Source: Lineus longissimus
Taxonomy: Eukaryota; Nemertea; Pilidiophora; Heteronemertea; Lineidae
DNA length: 64,000 bases
Assembly: GCF_910592395.1 (NCBI RefSeq)
Contig: NC_088317.1
Span: forward strand, 4,154,001 to 4,218,000
Direction of reading: 5' to 3'
In this document: in pieces, positions 23,101 through 34,380 of the stretch
How positions within the stretch are numbered: position 1 is the stretch's first letter
Layout of the letters: the number at the start of each line of letters is the position of its first letter
Notes under the pieces: model-generated
Told to the model about the DNA's origin: nothing
The model's input: only the letters and a program-made list of their open reading frames with translations
Database searches by the model: none
Position numbers and translations under genes: made by a program

Positions 23101-26100
23101 TCGACCCAAAATTTATAAGAAAAAACATGTGTTATCAAATCTTTTTAGAGCCAAGATTTTATCCAAACAACACGCTACTCATTTTATTTATTCACTTGTT
23201 GGAGTGTCGTCTGCTTTTCACTAACACGCCCATCTTGCTTCCCAACGCCAGGCCCTGGGGAATTCAGGTGAGAATGCTTATAGCCCCGCTTTCCTGACAC
23301 CGCGCCCAGTAAGAAAGATAATGGAGACGCCCAACTCGGTAAGTTGCACCAATCGGTCATTTTGGTGGAGGGTTTTTGATAATATTTCTTCGTTTGTTTT
23401 CTAATCCATTTGAATCTTATATTGTAGTATTGCAAACTTGTGTCATCGGTTCATTTTCCTTAACTCCATGGTATTCGTACCTGCAATTCTTCTTCTGCCA
23501 TAATTTTGTCACTTCAAAGACCTGTTTGCGCCATAAAGCGGGAGGATCTCAAGCTCGGTACCTCGGTAACTCAGCACCCCCTCTCTGTATTTTGGTGTTA
23601 ACAGGCCTCACCCATCCTTTGTTATTGCATACTAATACTGTATCTGTGTCTGTTAAAGCCCAGTGAATGGGACACTTGTGTTTATCATCGAGTTGAGAGC
23701 TGAGTAGATCTGTCATAAAAGTTGAAGATTGGAAAGTTTCCAAACTCAGGGAATATCGAAGAACCATGTGAATACCCTTCTGCCAGTCGGGAGTTCTTCT
23801 AGTTCGTTTAAACTTTCGTATTTGTGACCCGTCATAGCAAAACCAGGCGCATGTCACTCTGAGCTTGGCAGGTTGAGACGAACGGTTTGTTGATTTCAAA
23901 GTTGTCTGACTGTTTTGGAATCTGACGACATAAATTTCTTCCGTTTTCTCCTGCTCAACTTCCATGTGACATGCACCTCATTTTGCTGTGTGATATTTGT
24001 ATAACACAAGCCTTGATTAGAATAAAATTTGAAAGAAAGCTGGCCTTTTGCCCGGTTATCTTCCCACTAATCCCAGTTTGTCTCCAATCTGACCATGTCC
24101 TGTGTTCTGTGATCAAGGTTGTCCACGAGATAGTACCCCAGTTGTCCCACTTGGGATTATATAATTCACATTATAGGGTAGGTCAGTTCATATGTCATTC
24201 ACCATCTTCACTCTATGCGAATCCTGGCCTGGTTGAAAAAAATTACAAACTACCGTAGTCCCTTTGGGGGTCTTAATCTTAGTGACACACCTTAATTCCA
24301 AGTTTGGCAAGACTTTCGTTATACATGTAGTTTGGTACTCGATTGCGCTAACGTAGGAAGTTGCTTAAGTTTCATTTTCCTCTTTGGTAAAATAGAATTT
24401 CAAGATAAAAGTCTGAATCAGACACATGTCATCATTGACTAGAATTGAGAACCAGGCCAGGATTTCCAGTCACACATCATAGTTGCTTTTAATTTAACTG
24501 CTTGGAAAAGTGATTTCGTATCTGTCGTATTTTGATCCGTTGTGTTCTTCTATCTCAAAAGTGTCAAATAAAAAATTGTTGTCCACTGTATGTTGTCACT
24601 TTTGGTACCTGACAATGATCGAAGAAGTTGCTGCGACCGGCCATCATGATCACATGCGACGAAAATCACTCATCTGCGGCGGTCATCGCAGGTGCCTGCG
24701 ACAATGCACTCGGTCACTTTTGAGTTCGAATTTGGTTTGTTCATATTAGCGGTGATGGGTGTAGGTGCCATGTTTAGTCATTGTTAGTATAGACAGGTAA
24801 AGTGAGGTTACCTTGAAAACCTCCCCTAGAAAGAATTGTTGTGATGAGAAACATCTGAGGCCCAGTCTCCAAAGTTACCCTACTGTTCGAAGTCGCCCCG
24901 TGCGATGGTACAATAACGATGCTCTCACATGACATTGCGGGTGATCCCCCAGCTGGACAACTGCCTCTGTCTTTTGTTCCTACCCATTGTCAGTAAATTG
25001 AACTTTATTTCAGGATATCAAGTACAAAAGTACAATTGTCAATGAATTGAACCTTATTTCAGGATATCAAAGTACAAAAGTACAAAATCTTGTCAATAAA
25101 TTGAAGCTTATTTCAGGATATCAAAGTACAAAAGTACAATTGTCAGTAAATTGAACCTTATTTCAGGATATCAAAGTACAAAAGTACAATTGTCAGTAAA
25201 TTGAACCTTATTTCAGGATATCAAAGTACAAAAGTACAATTGTCAGTAAATTGAACCTTATTGCAGGATATCAAAGTACAAAAGTACAATTGTCAGTAAA
25301 TTGAACCTTATTGCAGGATATCAAAGTACAAAAGTACAATTGTCAGTAAATTGAACCTTATTGCAGGATATCAAAGTACAAAAGTACAATTGTCAGTAAA
25401 TTGAACCTTATTGCAGGATGTCAAAGTACAAAAGTACAATTGTCAGTAAATTGAACCTTATTTCAGGACATCAAAGTACAAAAGTACAATTGTCAATGAA
25501 TTGAACCTTATTTTAGGATATCAAAGTACAAAAGTACAATTGTCAATGAATTGAACCTTATTTCAGGACATCAAAGTACAAAAGTACAATTGTCAATGAA
25601 TTGAACCTTATTTTAGGATATCAAAGTACAAAAGTACAATTGTCAATGAATTGAACCTTATTTCAGGATATCAAAGTACAAAAGTACAATTGTCAGTAAA
25701 TTGAACCTTATTTCAGGATATCAAAGTACAAAAGTACAATTGTCAGTAAATTGAACCTTATTTCAGGATATCAAAGTACAAAAGTACAATTGTCAGTAAA
25801 TTGAACCTTATTTCAGGATATCAAAGTACAAAAGTACAATTGTCAGTAAATTGAACCTTATTTCAGGATATCAAAGTACAAAAGTACAGTTGTCAGTAAA
25901 TTGAACCTTATTTCAGGATATCAAAGTACAAAAGTCGTCGTTTCGTCGGCGTATCATGTCGACCGGGGAGCTCCTCTCTATGGTGAATAACACATTAACT
26001 CGGCGAAGAAGGGGGAGCGTCATGCCCGATGCCACCAGGGTTGTAAGTCGTGCATCTATTCTGAGCATGGTGCATGGCTTTTAAAACTCATAATAATAAT

Positions 26101-26405
26101 GATAAACGAAATGATAATAATAGAGTCTTTAAAAAGTGCTTTTCACTGAATTATCAACTGTATTAAAGCGCTTTACAATCGCAGGTTTGGGCCGAAAATG
26201 ATGCATGAATTTTCTTTTGTTGCCAATTGTCACAATCACATGTAGTAATTTGTACCTCTCTTTGTCTCTTCAGGATGCTGACTCACCGAATATGACCATA
26301 GAGTTCACACCAGGGCTAACCTCGCTCCCAGTCCTGTCAACGAGAGGAGCATTGTCGACCGTACTTAAACCGATCACAGATTCGCCCCTGGAAACGGATG
26401 CGTGA
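14108..26405 (+). CDS. ECT2: Protein ECT2, Rho guanine-nucleotide exchange factor, 22 coding exons
   Basis: Coding exons: 14108-14195, 14612-14700, 14917-15099, 15391-15480, 15789-15896, 16198-16299, 16474-16573, 16700-16881, 17139-17352, 17767-18089, 18478-18588, 18899-18995, 19692-19773, 19953-20031, 20276-20395, 20628-20760, 21199-21353, 21596-21684, 21961-22138, 23252-23338, 25917-26042 and 26274-26405. All junctions are GT-AG and in phase, giving 955 residues (vertebrate ECT2 is about 880-915). BRCT0 spans about residues 40-120, BRCT1 128-215 (LIFCFAGFKVKEEL, RKDFSPRATHLVA) and BRCT2 218-312 (VVKSEWFWGSIQMNA). A nuclear localisation signal KIRKRKRLKE lies near 331. The DH domain spans 410-612 (ETNYVGILETIL, LIIRPVQRLPSVMLLLN) and PH about 637-770. 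A basic stretch RVFSFNNTPRKLKRA is conserved near 800. The last three exons are not obviously conserved. In the family ECT2 activates RhoA at the cell equator for cytokinesis, bound by MKLP1/CYK4 centralspindlin through the BRCT domains. The start is ATG 14108; a second ATG follows at once at 14111. Confidence 0.97.
18113..18360. repeat. 84-bp tandem repeat, 3 copies, ECT2 intron
   Basis: The unit starts GATCAGCCATTTGTGACTAA and contains GTGGGTAGTAAGTTACATTT and ATCCACTTGTTCACAT. It begins 24 bases after the donor at 18090. The third copy is more diverged. Confidence 0.9.
18710..18865. repeat. Interspersed repeat, CCTCTCTATTAAGGAC family, copy 2
   Basis: It shares TTCAGTTTGACCTCTTTAATC, ACACCTCCCTAT and GGTGTCCCCAATAGAGAAGT with the copies at 2294 and 21718. 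It ends just before the acceptor of the exon at 18899. Confidence 0.55.
19121..19630. repeat. 85-bp tandem repeat, 6 copies, ECT2 intron
   Basis: The unit starts AAGTGTTCTGTACATTTCCA and contains GAGATTTCCTGATCAGTCAA, CAATAAACTTAC and TTTAAATCTTCTTTTGCATT. Each unit carries a TACATTTCCAG that resembles a 3' splice site, but the real acceptor is 60 bases further on at 19691. Confidence 0.9.
20852..21179 (+). mobile_element. tRNA-derived SINE in ECT2 intron, full length
   Basis: The 5' part reads GGGCTGTAGCGCAGTGGATA (A box) and GGTCATGGGTTTGAAGCCC (B box). A body of about 230 bases follows, and it ends in eight ATT triplets at 21155-21179. The tail stops only 19 bases before the exon at 21199, so the SINE supplies most of the sequence where the branch point of that intron should be. 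Confidence 0.85.
21718..21884. mobile_element. Short DNA element, CCTCTCTATTAAGGAC family, copy 3 (best preserved)
   Basis: It starts ACAGTGGAACCTCCCTAG and ends AGAGAGGTTCTACTGT, inverted copies of each other. Inside it repeats GGACACC.CTCTATTAA several times. No coding capacity. Confidence 0.65.
25001..25935 (+). repeat. 50-bp tandem array made of duplicated 3' splice sites of an ECT2 exon
   Basis: The unit is GATATCAAAGTACAAAAG (18 bases, identical to the first 18 coding bases of the exon at 25917), then TACAATTGTCAGTAAA, then TTGAACCTTATTTCAG. The AG | GATATC junction recurs 19 times, close to every 50 bases from 25010 to 25917, and only the last one leads into the full exon. All copies keep the AG. 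Variants are TTGCAG, TTTTAG and GACATC. Confidence 0.95.
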
Positions 26406-26509
26406 CGTCGATATATTGTGGGATTTCTATCCTAGGACTAGATTCACCAGTAACCCGGGTTGTGTGTACAAGCTGGTGTCCCTGCCAGTTGTGCTTCCTG
26501 CACCGATCG

Positions 26510-27015
26510 GATCACTCTTTCATTCACCCATAGACTTAACATGAGACAAATTGGACCAGACTTGCCACTAGCCTGGGATCACTGCATGTAAGAGTCGTGC
26601 GTGAGGGCCAGATCACACTTTCATCCATGAGTCAAATCTGACCAGTCTTGAACCTAGCCTTGGACCACTGCGTGCTAGTGTCGTCCTGTACTGGGATGGA
26701 TGACACTTTTATCCACCCACCATAGACTTACGAGACAAATCTGAACCTAGCCTGTGATCACTGCCAGCTAGAGTCATGTTGTACAGGGACAGATCACACT
26801 TTCATGCACCCCTGGACTTACGAGATCAATCTAGCCGGACTTGAACCTTGCCTGGGACAACTACATGCAGTGTCATGTTGTATAGAGATGAATCACACTT
26901 TCATTCATCACTGGACTTATGAGATCAATTTAGCCAGACTTGAAGCTAGTCTGGGACAACTACATCCTGGTGTCGTGAAAGCCTGGATTTCACTTTTATC
27001 CACCCACCATAGACT
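26510..27015. repeat. Degenerate tandem repeat of about 110 bp in the ECT2 3' UTR
   Basis: Four to five diverged units share GATCACACTTTCAT, CACC..TAGACTTA(C/T)GAGA, AATCT..CC.GACTTGAA and TAGCCTGGGA. It lies between the stop codon and the poly(A) signals. Confidence 0.65.
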
Positions 27016-28129
27016 TAGTGGAGATATCGGGGGAATTAACTTTACCTGGCTCTTGGGAGTTGCGATAATGAATAAGATGAAGTGTATAAGACATGATGTC
27101 TCGCTGTGTGATTGTGCTGCATGGGGTTGGTGAGTGGATATGAATGTGTGCAGCTTGTGTCGTGTTTTATGTTGGTCAATAGTCTTTATTTGACTGATGG
27201 CTACTGGCTGGTGTGGGGTAAAGCGTGTTTATAAAGGCCAAGATAGCTTGTTCAGTGCATGGCCAAGAAATATGCATTGCTTTTCTGTGTTAGACATTGG
27301 AGTGTATTGTCCAGGTGTGGAAATGTGCAGTATTACTTTTCATTCTGTAGTCTTTAGGTGTCCATACCACAGTTGGGTCTTCTGTGAAGGCCTGTTCCAC
27401 ACTGTTGGTCATCCCGATTTAGACCAATAAGGTGTATACTTGTGTTCTGGTTCCTGGTCGGCCACTCTTGATCCACCATATTTGTATCCAGCCTTTAAGT
27501 AGAGTTGATCAAGAGAAAGTCTTGACTGGAATCTGCACAAAATGAGTAGGCAAATACTACAGGTTCTAGCGATTGACCCTGCTCACAACCAGCCTGTGAG
27601 GAGAGTTGATTAATAGAAAGTCTGACTTGAGGAAGACTTCGAGTTCAAGTTCCAGGTTGAATTGGTTGGTACAAGTATACGCCTTATGGTTCGGAATTTC
27701 TACGTTATGCAGTGTGTACTCTTATGTAATCAGCTTTTGTCTTGGCCATTTGTCTTAGATTTTTCTGTTGATTTTTTTCTTTTTGCAATATGAATGGTTT
27801 CTGCCTTTGTTATTGTAAGGCAAGCCTTGTACATGATTAAACATTTTTGTGATGAGGGTGGTAAACAGATTAATCACCTTGCATAGAGCGTGGCCCAAAT
27901 TAAGTGTATCTTTCCTCTAAATTACATTGTGTTTCAAGCACTGACGTACTATGTGAGCTGAATGACATGTACATTTATATCTTGGCATCAGTATTTTGCA
28001 TATAAATTGTGTATGAAACTGTATTCCATTTATCTATTCAGTTCCCTTTTATAGTAGTATAATCTATCTTTTTCCATAAGTGGCCATCCCAAGGCTTATA
28101 TCCATGCAATTAGATGTACGGTATATGTA

Positions 28130-28135
28130 AATAAA
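28130..28135 (+). promoter_or_regulatory. Poly(A) signal AATAAA of ECT2
   Basis: A canonical signal 1.7 kb after the ECT2 stop. An ATTAAA near 27838 is an alternative and would give a shorter 3' UTR. Confidence 0.45.
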
Positions 28136-28399
28136 AACCTATAGCCTCAAAATCTGATAATTGTCAGCTTTTTGATTTGAAAGATATATTTTCTGCTTGT
28201 ATAGATTGATTACATTAATGGACATCACTTATCGCTGACGTTGGAAAGGTTAGGCAGACTGCTGCTTGGTAGAGCTGTGATTTCGTCAAAGCCTTGGCAG
28301 GGTGCCTAGGTTAGGGCCTGCATTTTATCTCCGCCCTCGCATTGTTTGGTGAGACAACCCAGTACCTCCAGTTTGGTGCCAATTCCTTAATCCAGTTAA

Positions 28400-29860
28400 A
28401 AACATTTCTTCTGTATGAATGAATCTCGCTGGAGGAGACTTTAGCCATCTAGCACAGTAGTCCTATTATGATGGTCTTTCTCCTGTATGAATGCATTTAA
28501 CTTGAGAAGACAATAGCCCTCTTTAGAATGCCAGTCCTATTATAATGGTCTTTCTCCTGTATGAATACATCTCATGGGAGATTACTTTCGCCCTCCTATT
28601 GTAATGGTCTTTCTCCTGTATGAATACATCTCATTGGAGATTACTTTCGCCCTCCTATTATAATGGTCTTTCTCCTGTATGAATACATCTCATGGGAGAT
28701 TACTTTCGCCCTCCTATTATAATGGTCTTTCTCCTGTATGAATACATCTCATGGGAGATTACTTTCGCCCTCCTATTATAATGGTCTTTCTCCTGTATGA
28801 ATACATCTCATGGGAGATTACTTTCGCCCTCCTATTGTAATGGTCTTTCTCCTGTATGAATACATCTCATTGGAGATTACTTTCGCCCTCCTATTGTAAT
28901 GGTCTTTCTCCTGTATGAATACATCTCATGGGAGATTACTTTCGCCCTCCTATTGTAATGGTCTTTCTCCTGTATGAATACATCTCATGGGAGATTACTT
29001 TCGCCCTCCTATTGTAATGGTCTTTCTCCTGTATGAATACATCTCATGGGAGATTACTTTCGCCCTCCTATTATAATGGTCTTTCTCCTGTATGAATACA
29101 TCTCATGGGAGATTACTTTCGCCCTCCTATTGTAATGGTCTTTCTCCTGTATGAATACATCTCATGGGAGATTACTTTCGCCCTCCTATTGTAATGGTCT
29201 TTCTCCTGTATGAATACATCTCATGGGAGATTACTTTCGCCCTCCTATTATAATGGTCTTTCTCCTGTATGAATACATCTCATGGGAGATTACTTTCGCC
29301 CTCCTGTTATAATGGTCTTTCTCCTGTATGAATACATCTCATAGAAGATTACTTTCGCCCTCCTATTATAATGGTCTTTCTCCTGTGTGAATGCAACTCA
29401 CTAAAGAAAACTAAAGCCCTCTTGTGAACACCAGTCATCATGGTCTTTCTCCTGTATGAATGCATCTCACCAGAGAAGACTATTAGTAGCCCTCTTTAGA
29501 ACACCAGTCCAATTAGAATGGTCTTTCTCCTGTATGAATGCATCTCACTAGAGAAGACTATAGCCCTCTTTAGAACACCAGTCCAATTAGAATGGTATTT
29601 CTCCTGTATGAATGCATCTCACTAGAGAAGACTATAGCCCTCTTTAGAACACCAGTCCAATTAGAATGGTATTTCTCCTGTATGAATGCATCTCACTAGA
29701 GAAGACTATAGCCCTCTTTAGAACACCAGTCCTATTAGAATGGTATTTCTCCTGTATGAATGCATTTCACTGGAGAAGACTTTTAAAAGCCCTCATTACA
29801 ACACCAGTCCAATTAGAATGGTCTTTCTCCTGTATGAATACAACTCCTTAGAGAAGACTG
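28400..29860. repeat. Minisatellite: 59-bp units, then about 74-bp units
   Basis: The 59-bp unit contains TACTTTCGCCCTCCTATTAT, AATGGTCTTTCTCCTGTATG and AATACATCTCATGGGAGAT; about fourteen near-identical copies fill 28560-29390. At both ends the units are longer and diverged (CACTAGAGAAGACTATAGCC, CTCTTTAGAACACCAGTCC), as expected when the homogenised core is young and the edges old. Confidence 0.92.
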
Positions 29861-30589
29861 CGCCTAATAAAATCCTTTGTCCCTGGACACTCTCTCTTCG
29901 TGCAAGAAAGCTTGTGCTATTGTCTCACTAGACAATCCGAGACCTGCAATTTACCACCACTAGATTCCCTGAAGTATGTGTCTCTGTCCTTCTACCCATT
30001 GGCACAACCCGGCACTACGAAATAGTAATGATGGCATGCACCCTGGGCAAGAGCATCCGTTACATAAACATTTTTTTCTCACCTGTGGGAAGTGATCACG
30101 CTTCTGGTCAAATCATTTGGGCAATCTGTGAAGGACACCCGTCTTCACAGCAAATGGTGTCACGTATCCTCTCTCCGTCTTGTTGCCGTTTTGTACAACC
30201 AAGGTCAATAGAGTTGTATCGCGAGACAACTGCACAACCTTCGCCCGACCGCCTGAATATTCGAGCTAAATTAGGGACTCCAGGGCCAGGCGGAAGCCGG
30301 CTGTCTCCCAAACTGATGGTCAGACTCACCGTTAGGAGATACTGCTGGCAGTTTGTGTTTGGGGGAAGTGCAGCGTTTTCACACCCGATTGACTCTCAGT
30401 CTCTCTTGGAGAGCCATCTTTTAAGCGTTTGTCAAATATTCGTCATATATGCCTTGCCTTGCCTTTAACACCAGGAGAGTAACGACTCTGGCAGGTGCTT
30501 TGGTCCTCTCCCCTCTAGCATCTCAAGTAAATTTTCCATGGCCCTTTTGGTGACCTGGCCCATCAGGAGTTGTGTCTTTGTCTTCCCTT

Positions 30590-31275
30590 GCTAGCCCTGG
30601 AGTTGACTTCTGCCACCTTCGCCCCACGCAATTTCTCTATCAAAAAGTCTCTGCTTTTGCCCATAACGGTGGCTGCTCCACCTGCAAGGACCGGCTCTCC
30701 GCTGCAATGGTCCGCACCACGTCTGCAGGAGTCTTTACGAGGTCGCCGAAAGGTTCCGCTCCCCCAGCCAACTTGTCCGCCCGCTCATTGAATTTGATAC
30801 CAGCGTATTTCAATCCTGGCCAGGATCTGCAGGATGATGGGGATCCATGTGCTCGTTGCCATCCTATTCTGCAACCTGCTAACCAAACTCAGTGAGTCAG
30901 TAAGGATCAGTGCATGGTCATGTTCATTGATGTTCTGAGACAACCATGCCGAGCATCCTGTAGCGCCTCTCCTTCAGCCCGGTATGAGGACGACCTTCCA
31001 TGTCTGCCCGTTGACCATTCGAATACGGTTTTGCCGTCTTTCCATTCTGTCCCGCCCCAGGCAGTGACCTCATCTCTGATCGATCCATCCGTCGCAATCA
31101 CTATAGTTGGTGCCCCGTACAAGACATTTCTGCAAGGGACGTAAGAGAAAGGTTGTTCGATTGTCTCTGTGTATAGGCAAAAGGCTTTGTGACACCATTT
31201 GAAGTAAAAAGAGGGTCCTTCTACAGAATGTTCAATTGATTGATAGGCCAAAAGCAAGGTCACCTCATGTTTCAA
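30590..31275 (-). mobile_element. Fragment of a non-LTR retrotransposon with RNase H domain
   Basis: Minus-strand translation shows the RNase H pattern: VIATDGSIRDEV (first Asp), SSSYRAEGEALQDA (Glu), HALILTDSLSLVSRLQ (second Asp) and, in a shifted frame, HIGIKFNERADKLAGGAE (last His/Asn/Asp region). At least one frameshift near 30800 and the lack of a reverse transcriptase domain show it is dead. The clade cannot be fixed from RNase H alone. Confidence 0.7.
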
Positions 31276-32180
31276 TGTATCCTAGACACTCCTAACAGAG
31301 AAACAGCGAGTCTGGTTTACGTATTATCTATTTCATCTTGCAGTCCTTACTGAGTGCGCTTTTCAACATCCCCATTCGAATGAGATATCAAGCGACGGTT
31401 GTGCAATTGTTTTCCCAGACTATTCTGTCGTTCCTGGAGGTACTAAAAGCTAGCAAGATAGGCAGGGGCTGGCGACACATGCGTTTGTAGATCGTCGTGC
31501 AACAGAAGTGTATGCCCCTTTCGCAAACGTCTTGTACAGAATGTCCCGGACAATTGACCAAAGGCTTATAGTCCCTTCTTGAGAAACTGTGAGTGAGTCT
31601 GGTGTAAGTAGACTGCATTTCACCATCTGCCTCTCCAGACTCATGACCTCCAGTCTCTTAGCGGTGAGTCTTTCCATCTATTGGAAAGGCAATGAGTTTT
31701 GTCCAAGAGACCTGCATTTAGCTGGAATATTCGCGCGGGCGAAGGTTGTGCAATGGTCTCTCTATACAACTAGGTTGTCGCTGGTTGTACCAAACGGTTA
31801 CAAGACGGAGAGAGAATACGGAACACCATTTGATGTGAAGACGGGTGTCAATAACGACGTAGGCAATGGAGTTGTCTCGCAGTGCGTAGTTGGCACAGTC
31901 CGGCTTGTTTGAGGTCTGCGCGTGTGGTACCAAGTAGGTTCGTGCAATGTCGTCCTTGGCGGGGTTTGTAGGTCTTGGAACCTGTGACAGCAGTATGCCC
32001 ATCTAATGGGAACATTGCGCTCTCCAGCATTCTTCATTTGATTGTGAGAGATGTTTGTACGCGCCAAAGTTGTGCAATTGTCTCTCTACAATACACGTAT
32101 CAGATGAATTGTCTCTGGTTTTACCAAAGGGTAAAATGACAAAGGGGAAGGCTTTGTCATGTGATGATTTTCTGCATCGC

Positions 32181-32259
32181 CGTTGCAGTAGAAGCGTGAG
32201 TCTTTTCTATATAGAAAAGACCCACGCTTCTAGAAAAGACTCACGCTTCTACTGCAACG
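32181..32259. repeat. Perfect inverted repeat with 29-bp arms and a nested second hairpin
   Basis: The left arm CGTTGCAGTAGAAGCGTGAG + TCTTTTCTA (32181-32209) is exactly complementary to 32231-32259. The 21-base loop can itself pair with the left arm: 32191-32210 against 32211-32230 with one mismatch. Two alternative hairpins are therefore possible. Confidence 0.9.
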
Positions 32260-34149
32260 AGTCATTTTACAGGGTGTCCTCGAAATGTGCGAAAAGCGTA
32301 TGGCGTAAAGACTGCGTATCGATAGACTGTTCCATTGTGTCGTTTCACGCTTCTCTTGCTACGACTATCCAAAATTCACGTCTACATGTCTATGACACCT
32401 AAATGAGGATTTCGCGGAGAAGCTCAATCATGGCACCCTTGGCACAACCAAGGACATTTTACAGAGACAACCGCACATCCTTTACTCAACAAATATTGCA
32501 GCTCTGATGAAAGGACTGCCAATTTAGGAGGTAAGAGGAATAGATATCATGATTTCACCACTCTCGGGACCAATAATGCTTTTGGTAAAATACAGTTTAA
32601 GGCATCCTGGAGAAGGACGTCCGTGAAGGGACACACTTCTGCTGTGACGACGGTTTCGCAAACTGCGAGTCCCAAAGCATCTGTCATCATCATCCGACCA
32701 GCATTATTCTGGCATCATGGCCCAGAATTAGGCCTTTGCCTGTGTGTGATATTCACTAGCTTTTAGTATACAACCTGGTACGTATCGTTAGGAAGACAAC
32801 TGCACAACCATCGTTTTTGTGAAAATCTGAAGCCAAAAATATGAAATGAGCGTTTCAATGAGAAGCAAACGGTTTCTCCATTAGACGGAAAGGCTCTCGC
32901 CGCTAAATTACCGCTGCTTGGGCTTGGAGGGGAGTGCAGCTATCATTTCTCTACTGGAGACTTAGAAATGGATTGGGACTACGACTTGGTCAAATTTTCA
33001 CGACACCCTGTTTGGTACAACCCGGGACACCAGCAACGGGCTTAGAGACAATAGCACAACCTTGGCCCGAAAGAACATCTTTCTACCTGATGAAGACTTT
33101 GAGAGAGATCAACGGTTTCCCAACTGATCGACATGCTCTCACTCAGGGATTGATGGTTGGCCAGTCCAGTGTTTGCCATGCCGACCTATCGACGGTTAAT
33201 ATCAGTCCTAAAGTGAAGGAAAGATATATACGCACAGCGACGGTGGATCGGCATGGTGTTTGCAAGATAGACAGGGACTTCTTCCCCCAGATCATGAAGT
33301 AGTAACCTCGCCGTTTCTCACTAACTTAGCGCCTTAAGTCATACACGAACGAAGAACGAGGAACGTCTTTGTCTTAACGCTATTTCTGTCCTTCGGTACA
33401 ACTGAGAACCATAGAGCAGCTTAGAGAGACAATTGCACAACCTTTGCTTGTGCGAATATCTAAGCCCGATGAGGGTTTTACGGAGAGGTTGATTGTCTTC
33501 CCGATAGATGGCATGGACAGGACATTGGCGGCCAATTTTGGTTTGAACAGTCAGATGGATGGACTCACCGTCCTCACTCCGGGACGTCTTCAGGACCGAC
33601 TAAATTTTCGAGACACCCTGTACAGGGACGTACGAGGAATGTACACGCTTCTCTTGCAATCACAAAAGAAGAAGAGACGGCGTTCTTTAGACTTGTTGTT
33701 TCTCAACTTTGACGTCTTGGGTTCCTTAAACCACGTAGAGACAGTAGACTTGGTCACATTTTGGGACACCCTGTAGAAGGATATTCGCGAAAGAGACACA
33801 TTCCTACACGGTGATTGAGGAAATCACATATGTCTGTCTCTTTGTCTTGCTTATCTTTGGGCAACCGCTTTAGGGAGTCATACTATAAAAAAATGTTTCG
33901 AGGAAGCTCCCCACCAGCTGGGAAGAGTGAAAGGCAGAGACTGCAGACCAGTTTGGGGTATGTTGTTTTTGCTGTTTCTCAGCAAAAGACAATTGGGTCC
34001 TCTGACTATCTAGATACCACACTTTTGCTGCTGCGGCGACTTCATCGGTGTGCCAAGCTTGCCCTGTCAAGGTATTCAGGGCACAACCAAGGACAACCCA
34101 ATAGTAGAGACAACTTCACAACCTTTCCGCGTGCGAATATTTTAGTTTA

Positions 34150-34380
34150 ATGTTTTGCTAATAGATGGCAAGACCCTCACTCAAAACTGACTGCTGGCCA
34201 GCTCGTGGTTTGTCTCTTCCAGCTCACTGATTTTTCCAATAGATGGCAAGATCCTCGCTCAAAAGTGACTGCTGGCCAGTATGAGATTTGTACCTTCCCT
34301 CACTGTTTTTCCAACAGATGGCAAGATCCTCGCTCAAAACTTACTGCTAGTCAGTTAGGGGTTCGTCTCTTCAAGGGGGA
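34150..34380. repeat. Tandem repeat of about 80 bp, 3 copies
   Basis: Each unit carries TTTTCCAATAGATGGCAAGA, CCTCGCTCAAAA.TGACTGC and TGGCCAG. It is an enlarged version of a block found in the adjoining diverged array. Confidence 0.75.

Larger units (their letters stand above)
30030..34150. repeat. Diverged interspersed array with motif AGAGACAATTGCACAACCTT
   Basis: The motif appears forward near 30224, 32464, 32793, 33043, 33423 and 34106, and as its complement near 31151, 31397, 31744 and 32069. Typical spacing is 250-380 bases. A second shared block is CCAATAGATGGCAAGACCCT. Copies are too diverged for exact limits. The orientation changes near the hairpin at 32181. No gene is supported here apart from the LINE fragment. 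Confidence 0.55.

Noticed and set aside
23549-23965. A 138-codon minus-strand open frame inside an ECT2 intron.
   Set aside because: No recognisable motif, no splice or poly(A) context, and no repeated copy; chance is the simplest explanation.
28400-29860. On the minus strand the unit reads ATTCATACAGGAGAAA, similar to the H-T-G-E linker of C2H2 zinc fingers.
   Set aside because: The period is 59 or 74 bp, not 84, stops occur in every unit and the Cys pairs are absent, so this is a minisatellite and not a zinc-finger gene.
30028-30468. A 146-codon plus-strand open frame.
   Set aside because: It lies in the diverged repeat array and its composition matches the repeats, with no conserved protein features.
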